22,447 bases of DNA, taken from NCBI GenBank assembly GCA_937989795.1, contig CALKBB010000131.1:1-22447 (forward strand), written 5' to 3'. Positions 7,498-14,340 of this stretch are shown piece after piece. The position numbers were made by a program, and so were the translations under genes. Source of the DNA: an uncultured Collinsella sp. (lineage in GTDB: Bacteria > Actinomycetota > Coriobacteriia > Coriobacteriales > Coriobacteriaceae). The first letter of the stretch is position 1; every line of letters begins with the position of its first letter. The notes below the pieces were generated by a model. It was not told the origin of the DNA. It searched no databases and was given only the letters and a program-made list of their open reading frames with translations.

Positions 7498-8196
7498 ATG
7501 GCAGAAAACAAGGAAGAACAGCTCACCGATGAGGAGCTGGCACAGCTTCAGCTGGCAGAGGAGAACGAGAACGCCGTTGACCGTCTGGTCAAGGAGCTCG
7601 GCTGCCCCACGCGCCGCATCCGTCAGTTTGCCGCCCGCGTGCTGCACCTGCTGGCCGAGCGCGATCCGCAGCGCGTCGTGCCCTGCGTGCCTGCGCTGAT
7701 CGAGGCACTCGACCGCCCCGAGGCTCAGACCCGCTGGGAGGCCCTCGATGCCCTGGCGGCGCTCGCCACCACCTGCCCCGAGCAGCTGGGCGATGCCTTT
7801 GAGGGTGCCGAGACCGCGCTGTTCGACGAGATTTCCTCCACGCTGCGCTATGCCGCCTTCCGCCTGCTGTGCGTGTGGGGCGCCACGAGCGTCGAGCGTT
7901 CGCGCGAGGCTTGGCCCATCCTGGACGAGGCTATCCAGTGCTACCACGGCGACCTTGAGTATCGCGACATGCTCGGTTGCCTGTACGAGTTTGGCCAGGG
8001 CGAGATTGACGCCGATGTCGCCGAGAAGCTCGCGCTGCGCCTTAAGTTCGATGCCGAGAACGGTAAGGGTAGCTATCTCAAGGCCCGTTCGAGCGAGATT
8101 TGCGAAATGCTTGTTAAACGTTTTGGCCTGGATCTCTCCAAAAAGAAGAAGCGTGCTAGCGTTAAAAAATCTGAAGACGCCGAAGACGAGGAGTAA
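7498..8196 (+). CDS. HEAT-repeat protein of unknown function
   Basis: 232 residues, soluble, almost entirely alpha-helical. After an acidic N-terminus, helical pairs of HEAT/PBS-lyase type run from about 25 to 200: AVDRLVKELGCPTRRIRQFA, VPCVPALIEALDRPEAQTRW, EALDALAALATTCPEQLG, ISSTLRYAAFRLLCVWG. The end is charged (SKKKKRASVKK then EDAEDEE). Such repeats form protein-binding scaffolds; no catalytic residues are apparent. SD is AGAGGT. Its stop is 7 nt before the icd start and its last codons contain the icd SD (GAGGAG), so the two are coupled. Confidence 0.85.
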   Translation: MAENKEEQLTDEELAQLQLAEENENAVDRLVKELGCPTRRIRQFAARVLHLLAERDPQRVVPCVPALIEALDRPEAQTRWEALDALAALATTCPEQLGDAFEGAETALFDEISSTLRYAAFRLLCVWGATSVERSREAWPILDEAIQCYHGDLEYRDMLGCLYEFGQGEIDADVAEKLALRLKFDAENGKGSYLKARSSEICEMLVKRFGLDLSKKKKRASVKKSEDAEDEE

Positions 8197-8202
8197 CAGA
8201 TT

Positions 8203-9288
8203 ATGGCGCACGATGTAGTCCTGATTCCCGGTGACGGTATCGGTCCCGAGATTACGCAGGCCATGCGCCGCGTGGTCGAGGCCACCGGTGTCCAGATCAA
8301 CTGGAACGTCCAGGAGGCCGGCGCCGGCGTCATGGACGAGTTTGGTACGCCGCTGCCCCAGCACGTGCTCGATGCGGTCGCCGAGACCAAGGTTGCCATC
8401 AAGGGCCCCATCACCACGCCGGTCGGCACGGGTTTCCGCAGCGTCAACGTGGCCCTGCGCAAGCACTTCGACCTGTACGCCTGCGTGCGCCCTTGCCTGT
8501 CGCAGCCGGGCGACGGCTCGCGCTTCCGCGACGTCGACCTGGTTATCGTGCGCGAGAACACCGAGGACCTCTACGCCGGCATCGAGTTCGATGAGGGCGC
8601 TGCCGAGGTCGAGGAGCTCTCGCAGCTCGTCGAGCGTTCGGGTCAGAAGACCTTCGCCGCCGATTCCGCGATCTCGATCAAGCCGATCTCCATCGCCAAG
8701 AGCCGCCGCATTGTGGAGTACGCCTTTGAGTATGCCCGCCGCTGCGGCCGCAAAAAGGTGACGGCCGTGCACAAGGCCAACATCATGAAGGCGACCGACG
8801 GCCTGTTCCTGCGCGTGGCACGCGAGGTGGCCGCCAACTATCCCGATATCGAGTTCAACGACAAGATCGTCGACGCCACCTGCATGGGCCTGGTCCAAAA
8901 CCCCAATGACTTCGATGTCCTGGTGCTGCCCAACTTGTACGGCGATATCGTCAGCGACCTGTGCGCTGGCCTGGTGGGTGGCCTGGGTATGGCTCCGGGT
9001 TCCAACATCGGTGCCGATTGCGCCATCTTTGAGGCAACGCACGGCTCTGCGCCCGATATCGCGGGCCAGGATATCGCCAACCCCACGGCCGAGATTCTGT
9101 CCGCGGCTATGATGCTCGATCATCTGGGCGAGAACGATGCGGCCAATCGCATCCGCGCCGCCGTGTCCGCCACGCTCGACGAGGGCGAGCAGGTTACCGG
9201 CGACGTGCGTCGTGCCCAGACCGGTTCCGTCGAGGGTGCGGTGGGTACGCAAGCCTTCGCCGATGCCGTTATCGCGCACCTGGTCTAA
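8203..9288 (+). CDS. icd: Isocitrate dehydrogenase, short NAD-type
   Basis: 361 residues, typical of the short isocitrate/isopropylmalate dehydrogenase family. N-terminal VVLIPGDGIGPEI (5-17) opens the fold. The segment GFRSVNVALRKHFDLYACVRP (starting at 77) carries the Ser80-x-Asn-x-x-x-Arg pattern of isocitrate dehydrogenases rather than the Leu pattern of isopropylmalate enzymes. The family signature NLYGDIVSDLCAGLVGGLGM begins at 244 and is followed by APGSNIG; the cofactor loop is ATHGSAPDIAG. It converts isocitrate to 2-oxoglutarate, probably for glutamate synthesis. Homoisocitrate dehydrogenase activity cannot be excluded. It ends the four-gene run and is followed by a hairpin at 9350. 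Confidence 0.9.
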   Translation: MAHDVVLIPGDGIGPEITQAMRRVVEATGVQINWNVQEAGAGVMDEFGTPLPQHVLDAVAETKVAIKGPITTPVGTGFRSVNVALRKHFDLYACVRPCLSQPGDGSRFRDVDLVIVRENTEDLYAGIEFDEGAAEVEELSQLVERSGQKTFAADSAISIKPISIAKSRRIVEYAFEYARRCGRKKVTAVHKANIMKATDGLFLRVAREVAANYPDIEFNDKIVDATCMGLVQNPNDFDVLVLPNLYGDIVSDLCAGLVGGLGMAPGSNIGADCAIFEATHGSAPDIAGQDIANPTAEILSAAMMLDHLGENDAANRIRAAVSATLDEGEQVTGDVRRAQTGSVEGAVGTQAFADAVIAHLV

Positions 9289-9349
9289 GGTACGCACGCT
9301 GCAAACGCCTAAATAGTACTTAAGTGTTTGCGTATAACCTAAGAATCAA

Positions 9350-9380
9350 TACGCCCGGCGCTCTGCCGGGCGTATTCTAT
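9350..9380 (+). terminator. Hairpin terminator after icd
   Basis: TACGCCCGGC (9350-9359) pairs with GCCGGGCGTA (9365-9374), a perfect 10-bp stem with a 5-nt loop, followed by TTCTATT. The T-run is weak. Confidence 0.7.
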
Positions 9381-9414
9381 TGGGGACTATGTTTCCTAAC
9401 AAGGAGTAACTGAT

Positions 9415-10500
9415 ATGGGTCTGATTCAAAAGAAGGACGAGAAGGACGAGATCGACGGCATCCAGATCATCGAGCGCGGCGAAGGCCCCGACGGTGATGA
9501 GGACGAGAAGATCGACCTGGTCGCCGGCACGTCTGCCGAACATATTGCCGCCGGCACGACCGCCGAGGAGGAAGACGCTCGCCTGGAGGCAAAGATCGCC
9601 GCGGACGCCGCCGACGAGAACCTCATGCCCGAGGAGCAGGACGAGGACGACGACTCCGACGCGGACGACCATGCATCCAAGCACAAGAAGACGATGATTG
9701 TCGCCTTTGTGGTCGCTATCGTGATTGCTGCCGTGATTGGCTTCTTTATCGGCAACGGTGGTTTTGGCGGCAAGGGCGTCGGCTCGGCGACCCTCACCGG
9801 GGACCAGCTCGATTCGACCGTGGCAAGCTACAGCTACAACGGCAAGAAGAGCGACATCACCGCGCGCGAGGCCATTGAGAGCCAGTACAGCCTCGACACC
9901 GTCAAGGATGGCGATGGCAACTACACCGCTCCCTCTGCCGACGTCATCCTGTCCTACGTGCGCAACAAGATTCTGCTCGATGCTGCCGAGGACGAGGGCA
10001 TTACCGTTTCTTCCAAGGAAATGAAGAAGTACGCTGAGGATTCCATCGGCACCTCCGACTACAAGACCATGGCCACGCAGTACGGCGTGTCCAAGGACCA
10101 GGCCAAGCAGATCGTCCGTCAGTCCGCGACGCTGCAGAAGCTCTACAAGAAGAAGGTCGGCGACAGCTCCGCAAGCATGCCGACCGCTCCGACCGAGCCT
10201 TCTGACGGCAACGAGGAGACCGCGAGCAAGGATTACGCCGACTACATCATCAACCTTGCCGGTGACGAGTGGGATAGCGAGAAGGGCACCTGGAAGGATG
10301 CCGACAGCACCTATGCCAAGGCCTTCGCTGACGATGCCTTTACGGCCGATAGCGCTACCTACAAGCAGGCCATGACCGCCTATTACACCGCCTACCAGCA
10401 GTACTCTTCGCAGGCTTCGAGCGCCAGCTCCAAGTGGACCGAGTATGCTAACGGCCTCTACGCCAAGGCCAACATCAGCATCTACGGCCTGTTTGCGTAA
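9415..10500 (+). CDS. Membrane-anchored SurA/PrsA-like foldase-type protein
   Basis: 361 residues. The first 90 form a very acidic, disordered cytoplasmic tail (DEDEK, EEDAR, EEQDEDDDSDADD). One membrane segment follows the basic patch KHKK at about 94-113 (MIVAFVVAIVIAAVIGFFIG), so the C-terminal 245 residues should be outside. Residues about 143-245 (ITAREAIESQYSL..., VRNKILLDAAEDEGITVSSKEM, YGVSKDQAKQIVRQSATLQKL) resemble the helical N-terminal domain of SurA/PrsA chaperones. No PPIase (rotamase) domain is recognisable. The remainder is Ser/Tyr/Ala-rich helix. The ATG follows AAGGAG. It is flanked by terminators and so monocistronic. The family call is moderate; a role in folding secreted proteins is inference. 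Confidence 0.75.
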   Translation: MGLIQKKDEKDEIDGIQIIERGEGPDGDEDEKIDLVAGTSAEHIAAGTTAEEEDARLEAKIAADAADENLMPEEQDEDDDSDADDHASKHKKTMIVAFVVAIVIAAVIGFFIGNGGFGGKGVGSATLTGDQLDSTVASYSYNGKKSDITAREAIESQYSLDTVKDGDGNYTAPSADVILSYVRNKILLDAAEDEGITVSSKEMKKYAEDSIGTSDYKTMATQYGVSKDQAKQIVRQSATLQKLYKKKVGDSSASMPTAPTEPSDGNEETASKDYADYIINLAGDEWDSEKGTWKDADSTYAKAFADDAFTADSATYKQAMTAYYTAYQQYSSQASSASSKWTEYANGLYAKANISIYGLFA

Positions 10501-10540
10501 AGAGTTGCACGGCTCATCGAGCATCTAGCCGATAGACAGC

Positions 10541-10581
10541 AAATAGCCCGCCAGTACGGAAGTCGTTCTGGCGGGCTATTT
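10541..10581. terminator. Bidirectional terminator between convergent genes
   Basis: AAATAGCCCGCCAG (10541-10554) and CTGGCGGGCTATTT (10568-10581) form a perfect 14-bp stem with A/T ends on both sides. It sits between the foldase-like gene (+) and the XRE gene (-) and can serve both. Confidence 0.85.
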
Positions 10582-10614
10582 GCGTTGAGAGCGTGATCGA
10601 CAGTTTAATTATGG

Positions 10615-10854
10615 CTATTCATCTTTAAGCCCAAAAAGGCTATCGGCTTCATCGTCGGATATATATTCCAGTACATCGCCTGGTTGGCAGTCGAGTGCCC
10701 GGCATATCGCGTCAAGAGTTGAAAAACGTATGGCAGAAACCTTGCCCGTCTTAATGCGTGACATATTGACCTGGGAGATGCCCACGCGTTCCGCAAGCTC
10801 TTTGGATGAGATTTTGCGTTCGGCGAGCATGCGGTCAAGCCGCAGAATAATCAT
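10615..10854 (-). CDS. XRE-family helix-turn-helix regulator (YozG-like)
   Basis: 79 residues, almost all one HTH_3 domain: MLAERKISSKELAERVGISQ (helices 1-2), VNMSRIKTGKVSAIRFSTLD (recognition helix and after), AICRALDCQPGDVLEY. It matches the small YozG-type regulators that sit beside DUF2975 membrane proteins in Gram-positives. On the minus strand the ATG (10854-10852) is preceded by AGGGGG. The stop of the upstream DUF2975 gene is at 10864, only 9 nt away, so the two form an operon. It probably regulates its own operon through the palindrome at 11526-11541. Confidence 0.9.
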   Translation of the reverse strand: MIILRLDRMLAERKISSKELAERVGISQVNMSRIKTGKVSAIRFSTLDAICRALDCQPGDVLEYISDDEADSLFGLKDE

Positions 10855-10863
10855 GGATTCCCC

Positions 10864-11502
10864 CTAGAGCAACTCGTCATCTTGTTTTTGCAGGATATAC
10901 CCGTAGCGGAAGATGCTGGCAATCAGGCAAATAATCAGGCCTGCAAAGAGCATGGAGGGCTCGAATAACTGGCCGACGAACGCATCCGTAAAGCTGCCGC
11001 CAAATCCTGAGAGTATCATTCCCGTGATTACGGCGCCAAGAAGCCTCACGGCAACGCCGCCGATAAGGAATAAATGTCCTACTTTACGAAGTGTCTGGTT
11101 ACATTCAAGGTCAAAGGGCCTGCCTTCCTTTTCAATGTTGAAGAAAAGCCTGCGCACGCTTATCGCGATGGCAAGTGCGAGGCATGTCATCAAGAGGCTC
11201 CCTATGGCAGTGTGACCATCGTGTGCGACGAGCATAAGTGGGGCCTGCACATCGGTACCGACGATAGCAAGGCACGGCCCTTCGCCGGCTTGAAGTTCTA
11301 CGGATTGGAGACACGGGCCTTGGGAGAGGCCAGGCAATATGATTAGAAGGTCAATCGCAATGACTGCGAGGAGCCCCAGAGCGAGCGCGGTGGTAATGCA
11401 GATCGTGGCCCATTTGCAGATGCGAGCGAGCTTCCTCAGTTTGGCTACCGTCTGTTCGCGGCTGATGGTTTCATTCGATATAGATGCGTTTCGATGGACC
11501 AT
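10864..11502 (-). CDS. DUF2975-type membrane protein
   Basis: 212 residues from the ATG at 11502. The start is set by GGAGGGG a few bases upstream on the minus strand; an upstream in-frame start at 11541 would lie inside the operator palindrome. Four hydrophobic segments are visible: WATICITTALALGLLAVIAI, SLLMTCLALAIAISV, LFLIGGVAVRLLGAVITGMI and SMLFAGLIICLIASIFRYGY. After the second is the typical segment RRLFFNIEKEGRPF, the best family marker for DUF2975. Function is unknown; it is paired with an XRE regulator as in many Firmicutes and Actinobacteria. Confidence 0.82.
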   Translation of the reverse strand: MVHRNASISNETISREQTVAKLRKLARICKWATICITTALALGLLAVIAIDLLIILPGLSQGPCLQSVELQAGEGPCLAIVGTDVQAPLMLVAHDGHTAIGSLLMTCLALAIAISVRRLFFNIEKEGRPFDLECNQTLRKVGHLFLIGGVAVRLLGAVITGMILSGFGGSFTDAFVGQLFEPSMLFAGLIICLIASIFRYGYILQKQDDELL

Positions 11503-11525
11503 AACCCCTCCAATCGGCGTTTGGG

Positions 11526-11541
11526 ATGATACTTGTATCAT
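11526..11541. promoter_or_regulatory. Palindromic operator candidate of the DUF2975-XRE operon
   Basis: ATGATAC-TT-GTATCAT is a perfect 16-bp palindrome 24 bp upstream of the DUF2975 start. On the minus strand it overlaps a -10-like TATGAT (11543-11538). A tandem ACGATAA repeat lies just beyond (about 11552-11566). Autoregulation by the XRE protein is inferred. Confidence 0.5.
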
Positions 11542-11751
11542 ATCAGAATTAACGATAAACGATAAATAATTACGGATACTGACTAAGTAATGATTGAAAA
11601 CGATGAGCGTGAGCTTTTAGCTCATTTTGGATGCCGGAGTTTGGCGCGTGGGGGATAAGGACAAATGCCAAAATTTCCTGTGATCGCGCAAGCGCTCCAT
11701 CGGCTTCCCCTAATTCATCTGGGAAAACAGCTGCAAACGATTGCAATTCTC

Positions 11752-11781
11752 CGGTGAACGGTCGAAAACTACCGTTCACCG
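11752..11781. repeat. Perfect inverted repeat in the PTS upstream region
   Basis: CGGTGAACGGT (11752-11762) and ACCGTTCACCG (11771-11781) are exact reverse complements, separated by 8 bp. The segment CGGTGAACGGTCGA recurs with one change (CGGTAAACGGTCGA) at 11971. It looks like a protein-binding site or a hairpin without T-run. Confidence 0.55.
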
Positions 11782-11926
11782 ATAATCTCAAAACTGGGTT
11801 CTAACTGGTATTAAGTCAAAAAGACCAATTCACAAATCTTCACAATGACCTGCAATTTTTCTTTACGCTATTTTTAGCCGCCCTGCGTTGTTTAGGCACA
11901 GGAAAAGTCCCGAACTTTTGCCAAAG

Positions 11927-11950
11927 CGTTTCGAAACGGTTTCAAAACCG
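11927..11950. promoter_or_regulatory. Overlapping palindromes, candidate operator (LacI-like or other)
   Basis: CGTTTCGAAACG (11927-11938) is a perfect 12-bp palindrome and overlaps by 2 bp a second one, CGGTTTCAAAACCG (11937-11950). The CG-centred arrangement resembles LacI-family sites. No LacI gene lies in the window. Confidence 0.45.
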
Positions 11951-11970
11951 CAGGTAGAAGTGTTAACGAG

Positions 11971-12019
11971 CGGTAAACGGTCGATTTATCACCGTGAGCG
12001 GTGCAAAAACGTTTTACCG
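11971..12019. repeat. Cluster of inverted repeats containing second copy of the CGGTnAACGGTCGA motif
   Basis: CGGTAAA (11971-11977) is inverted by TTTACCG (12013-12019). Within it, CACCG-TGAG-CGGTG (11990-12003) is a further palindrome. The start repeats the motif at 11752, 219 bp away. It lies immediately upstream of the putative PTS promoter. The rest of the 0.66 kb gene-free stretch 11542-12205 shows no supported coding sequence. Confidence 0.45.
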
Positions 12020-12048
12020 TATGAATCAACGAAAGCGACCTCTTCTGT

Positions 12049-12059
12049 GGTGATATAGT
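12049..12059 (+). promoter_or_regulatory. Extended -10 promoter of the PTS operon
   Basis: TGATATAGT gives a TGn extension at 12051-12053 and a -10 box TATAGT at 12054-12059. No clear -35 is present, which fits an extended -10 or activator-dependent promoter. The start would be near 12066, placing the GntR-type site just downstream. Confidence 0.45.
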
Positions 12060-12075
12060 GGCAACAACACGTCAC

Positions 12076-12105
12076 GTGGTTACTACCAGTTGAGAAACCA
12101 CTGGT
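12076..12105. promoter_or_regulatory. GntR-type operator before the PTS operon
   Basis: TGGT-TACT-ACCA (12077-12088) is a palindrome of the NagR/DasR (ACTGGT-n4-ACCAGT) kind. A 13-nt stretch TGGTTACTACCAG is identical to that before agaS (16370-16382). ACCAGT (12085-12090) is also inverted as ACTGGT at 12100-12105, forming a second half-site or hairpin. Placed about 10-40 nt downstream of the predicted start, it would act as a roadblock repressor site. Confidence 0.65.
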
Positions 12106-12152
12106 CTTTAAAGAACGCTTTCTAAGAAGCTTTAAGGGCGATCGCCCGCTGG

Positions 12153-12195
12153 CTTCCGAAAATCATCGGACTCAGATCGTACACACCTTCGGAAG
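12153..12195 (+). promoter_or_regulatory. Leader hairpin overlapping the IIA ribosome binding site
   Basis: CTTCCGAA (12153-12160) and TTCGGAAG (12188-12195) are exact complements with a 27-nt loop. The 3' arm contains GGAAG, the start of the SD (GGAAGGGAAA) for the ATG at 12206. GGGCGATCGCCC, a perfect palindrome, lies just upstream at 12136-12147. Confidence 0.4.
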
Positions 12196-12205
12196 GGAAA
12201 TTTGA

Positions 12206-12649
12206 ATGGTTGGCTTTATTCTTACCGGTCATGGACAGTTCGCACCCGGCCTTGCAAGCGCTATCGCTATGGTTGCCGGCGACCAGCCCGCTTTTACCGT
12301 CGTTCCTTTCGAGGGCGACCAGGCTGCTTCCTACGGTGAGGATCTCCGCGCCGCTATTACCGCCATGCGCGAGGAGTGCGATGGCGTGCTCGTCTTTACC
12401 GACCTGCTTGGCGGCACCCCGTTCAACCAGTCGATGATGATTGCCCAGGATGTCGACAACGTCGAGGTTCTGACTGGCACTAACCTCCCCATGGTTATTG
12501 AGCTTCTGTTCCTCCGCGGCAATGCCACGCTCGCCGAGCTTGGCGAGCAGGCCGTGACCGTTGGCCAGACGGGCGTCACCGCCCAGACGGTCGCATCCGT
12601 TGCCGGCTCCGACGAAGAGGATATCTTCGGCGACGAGGACGGCATCTAA
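12206..12649 (+). CDS. PTS EIIA component, mannose/GalNAc family
   Basis: 147 residues, the length of a free-standing mannose-family IIA domain. The phosphorylated histidine is in the N-terminal motif MVGFILTGHGQFAPG (His9), with FTDLLGGTPFNQS at about 71-83 typical of the fold. It takes phosphate from HPr and passes it to IIB. It is the first gene of the PTS operon (IIA, YajC-like, IIB, IIC, IID), equivalent to agaF if the substrate is GalNAc. Its TAA overlaps the ATG of the next gene (TAATG), so translation is coupled. Control probably acts at the GntR operator and leader hairpin upstream. Confidence 0.93.
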   Translation: MVGFILTGHGQFAPGLASAIAMVAGDQPAFTVVPFEGDQAASYGEDLRAAITAMREECDGVLVFTDLLGGTPFNQSMMIAQDVDNVEVLTGTNLPMVIELLFLRGNATLAELGEQAVTVGQTGVTAQTVASVAGSDEEDIFGDEDGI

Positions 12650-12930
12650 TGGCCGATTTCGGAGCCAACGTCCTGAGCTCCTCGGTCGCCCTTTTAGGCC
12701 TGCTTGTCATCATGGGCTTGATTTACACCATCTGGTCGCAAATCAACATGAAGAAGAAGCAGAAGTACTTCAAGGAGCTGCACACCGAGCTCAAGCCGGG
12801 TCAGGAGGTTCTTTTCGCCGGCGGTATCTACGGAACCGTTAAGGGCATCGAAGGCGAAAAGGTCCAGATCAAAGTCCGATCCGGAGCCGTCGTAGACGTT
12901 TCGCGTTACGCGATTCAGGAGATCAAGTAA
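12649..12930 (+). CDS. yajC: YajC-like small membrane protein within PTS operon
   Basis: 93 residues. One N-terminal membrane helix (about 10-29, SSSVALLGLLVIMGLIYTIW) is followed by KKKQKYFKELHTELKPGQEV and a small beta domain, VLFAGGIYGTVKGIEGEKV, then a KV-rich strand and VVDVSRYAIQEI. This is the YajC pattern; the canonical protein is an accessory of the SecDF translocase complex. YajC-like genes are known inside some streptococcal mannose-family PTS operons, so the location is not unique. Its role there is unproven; it may assist membrane insertion of IIC/IID. It overlaps the IIA stop by 1 nt. Confidence 0.85.
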   Translation: MADFGANVLSSSVALLGLLVIMGLIYTIWSQINMKKKQKYFKELHTELKPGQEVLFAGGIYGTVKGIEGEKVQIKVRSGAVVDVSRYAIQEIK

Positions 12931-12966
12931 CTGTCGTCAGCAAATAACGAAAGGAAGCTGATCAAC

Positions 12967-13449
12967 ATGGCAGAACCCAACATTCTTCTTACCCGCATCG
13001 ATAACCGACTGGTTCATGGTCAGGTTGCCACCCAGTGGAACTCCACTCTGGGCTCCAACCTCATCCTCGTCGCCAACGACGACGTGTCGACCAACACCAT
13101 GCGCCAGAACCTCATGAAGATGGCCGCTCCCACCGGCGTCGCTACGCGTTTCTTCTCCCTGCAGAAGACCATCGACGTCATTGGCAAGGCGAGCCCGCGC
13201 CAGAAGATCTTCATCGTGGCCGAAACACCGGAAGACGTGCTTACGCTCGTCAAGGGCGGTGTGCCTATAAAGAAGGTAAACATCGGCAACATGCACATGT
13301 CGGAAGGAAAGCGCCAAGTCGCCACCTCCGTCGCAGTTAACGACGAGGATGTCGCTGCGTTTAAAGAGCTGCAGGAATTGGGGGTGGAGTTGGAGATCAG
13401 GCGCGTTCCGAGCACGCCTGTTGAGGACACGAGCAAGCTCTTCTCGTAG
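12967..13449 (+). CDS. PTS EIIB component, mannose/GalNAc family
   Basis: 160 residues, one complete IIB-Man domain. The N-terminal motif LLTRIDNRLVHGQVATQW carries the phosphorylated His17. Other family segments are VANDDVSTNTMRQNLMKMAAP and VNIGNMHMSEGKR. It accepts phosphate from IIA and phosphorylates the sugar carried through IIC/IID. The ATG follows GAAAGGAAG. Equivalent to agaV if the substrate is GalNAc; mannose-family IIBs cannot be assigned a sugar by motif alone, so this rests on neighbours (agaS, nagA). Confidence 0.93.
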   Translation: MAEPNILLTRIDNRLVHGQVATQWNSTLGSNLILVANDDVSTNTMRQNLMKMAAPTGVATRFFSLQKTIDVIGKASPRQKIFIVAETPEDVLTLVKGGVPIKKVNIGNMHMSEGKRQVATSVAVNDEDVAAFKELQELGVELEIRRVPSTPVEDTSKLFS

Positions 13450-13539
13450 TCTTCGTGATCCACGTTGTCAGGAGTGAAACCCTGACATTCTGTACGTGAA
13501 ATCCAAAGTGCGTACATACATTTTGAAAGGAGGAGCAAG

Positions 13540-14340
13540 ATGGAATACACGATCTTCCAGGTCGCTCTGGTCTTCATCGTCACGTTCGTCGCGGCAATCG
13601 ACCAGTTTAACTTCCTCGAGTCTCTCTATCAGCCCATCGTCACCGGCGCCGTCATCGGTCTTATCCTTGGCGACCTCAACACCGGTCTTCTCGTGGGTGG
13701 TACTTATCAGCTCATGACGATCGGCAACATGCCGATCGGAGGTGCTCAGCCGCCTAACGCCGTCATCGGCGGCATCATGGCAGCCATTCTCGCTATCGCT
13801 ACGGGCCTCGAGCCCAACGCGGCAGTCGGCCTTGCCATTCCGTTCGCTCTGCTTGGTCAGCTCGGCGTTACCCTGGTCTTCACGCTTATGTCGCCGCTCA
13901 TGTCCTCCGCGGACAACATGGCTCATAACGCTGACACCAAGGGTATCGAGCGTCTGAACTACTTCGCCATGGCTCTGCTCGGCCTGATCTTCGCTGTCGT
14001 CGTCACCCTGTTCTTCATCGCTGGCGCTACCATCGGTCAGACCATCGCTTCCGCCATCCCGACTTGGCTGCAGACCGGTCTCTCCGCTGCAGGCGGCATG
14101 ATGCGCTTCGTCGGCTTCGCCGTCCTGCTCAAGGTTATGATGAACCGCGATATGTGGGGCTTCTTCCTCATGGGCTTTGGCCTCGCGCTCATCACCGTTG
14201 CCAACGATTCTCTGGCAACCCCTGCTCTGCTCATCCTCGCTCTCATCGGCTTCGGCATCGCTTTCTGGGACTTCCAGCAGCAGACCGAGCTGAAGGGTGC
14301 AGCTGTTTCTGACGGAGGTGACTTCGAAGATGGCATCTAA
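13540..14340 (+). CDS. PTS EIIC component, mannose/GalNAc family
   Basis: 266 residues, a polytopic membrane protein. Typical motifs are QPIVTGAVIGLILGDLNTGL (about 27-46), GGTYQLMTIGNMPIGGAQPP (51-70) and PFALLGQLGVTLVFTLMSPL. It forms the sugar channel with IID. The start has a near-perfect SD, AAAGGAGG, at 13524-13531. The gene ends 8 nt inside the IID coding sequence, so the two are coupled. A 90-nt gap separates it from IIB. Confidence 0.93.
   Translation: MEYTIFQVALVFIVTFVAAIDQFNFLESLYQPIVTGAVIGLILGDLNTGLLVGGTYQLMTIGNMPIGGAQPPNAVIGGIMAAILAIATGLEPNAAVGLAIPFALLGQLGVTLVFTLMSPLMSSADNMAHNADTKGIERLNYFAMALLGLIFAVVVTLFFIAGATIGQTIASAIPTWLQTGLSAAGGMMRFVGFAVLLKVMMNRDMWGFFLMGFGLALITVANDSLATPALLILALIGFGIAFWDFQQQTELKGAAVSDGGDFEDGI

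Noticed and set aside
7036..9297. Very long minus-strand open frame (753 residues)
   Set aside because: It lies antisense to four well-supported genes with clear domains. In GC-rich DNA the antisense frame often stays open; its translation is low complexity with no recognisable domain.
9346..10524. Minus-strand open frame of 392 residues
   Set aside because: Antisense to the foldase-like gene, with Val/Leu/Gly-rich composition and no start or SD support.
11570..11791. Minus-strand frame of 73 residues in the gene-free stretch
   Set aside because: Its start codon region falls in a perfect inverted repeat, no SD is visible, and the reading has no family match I recognise. It could be a remnant, but support is too weak.
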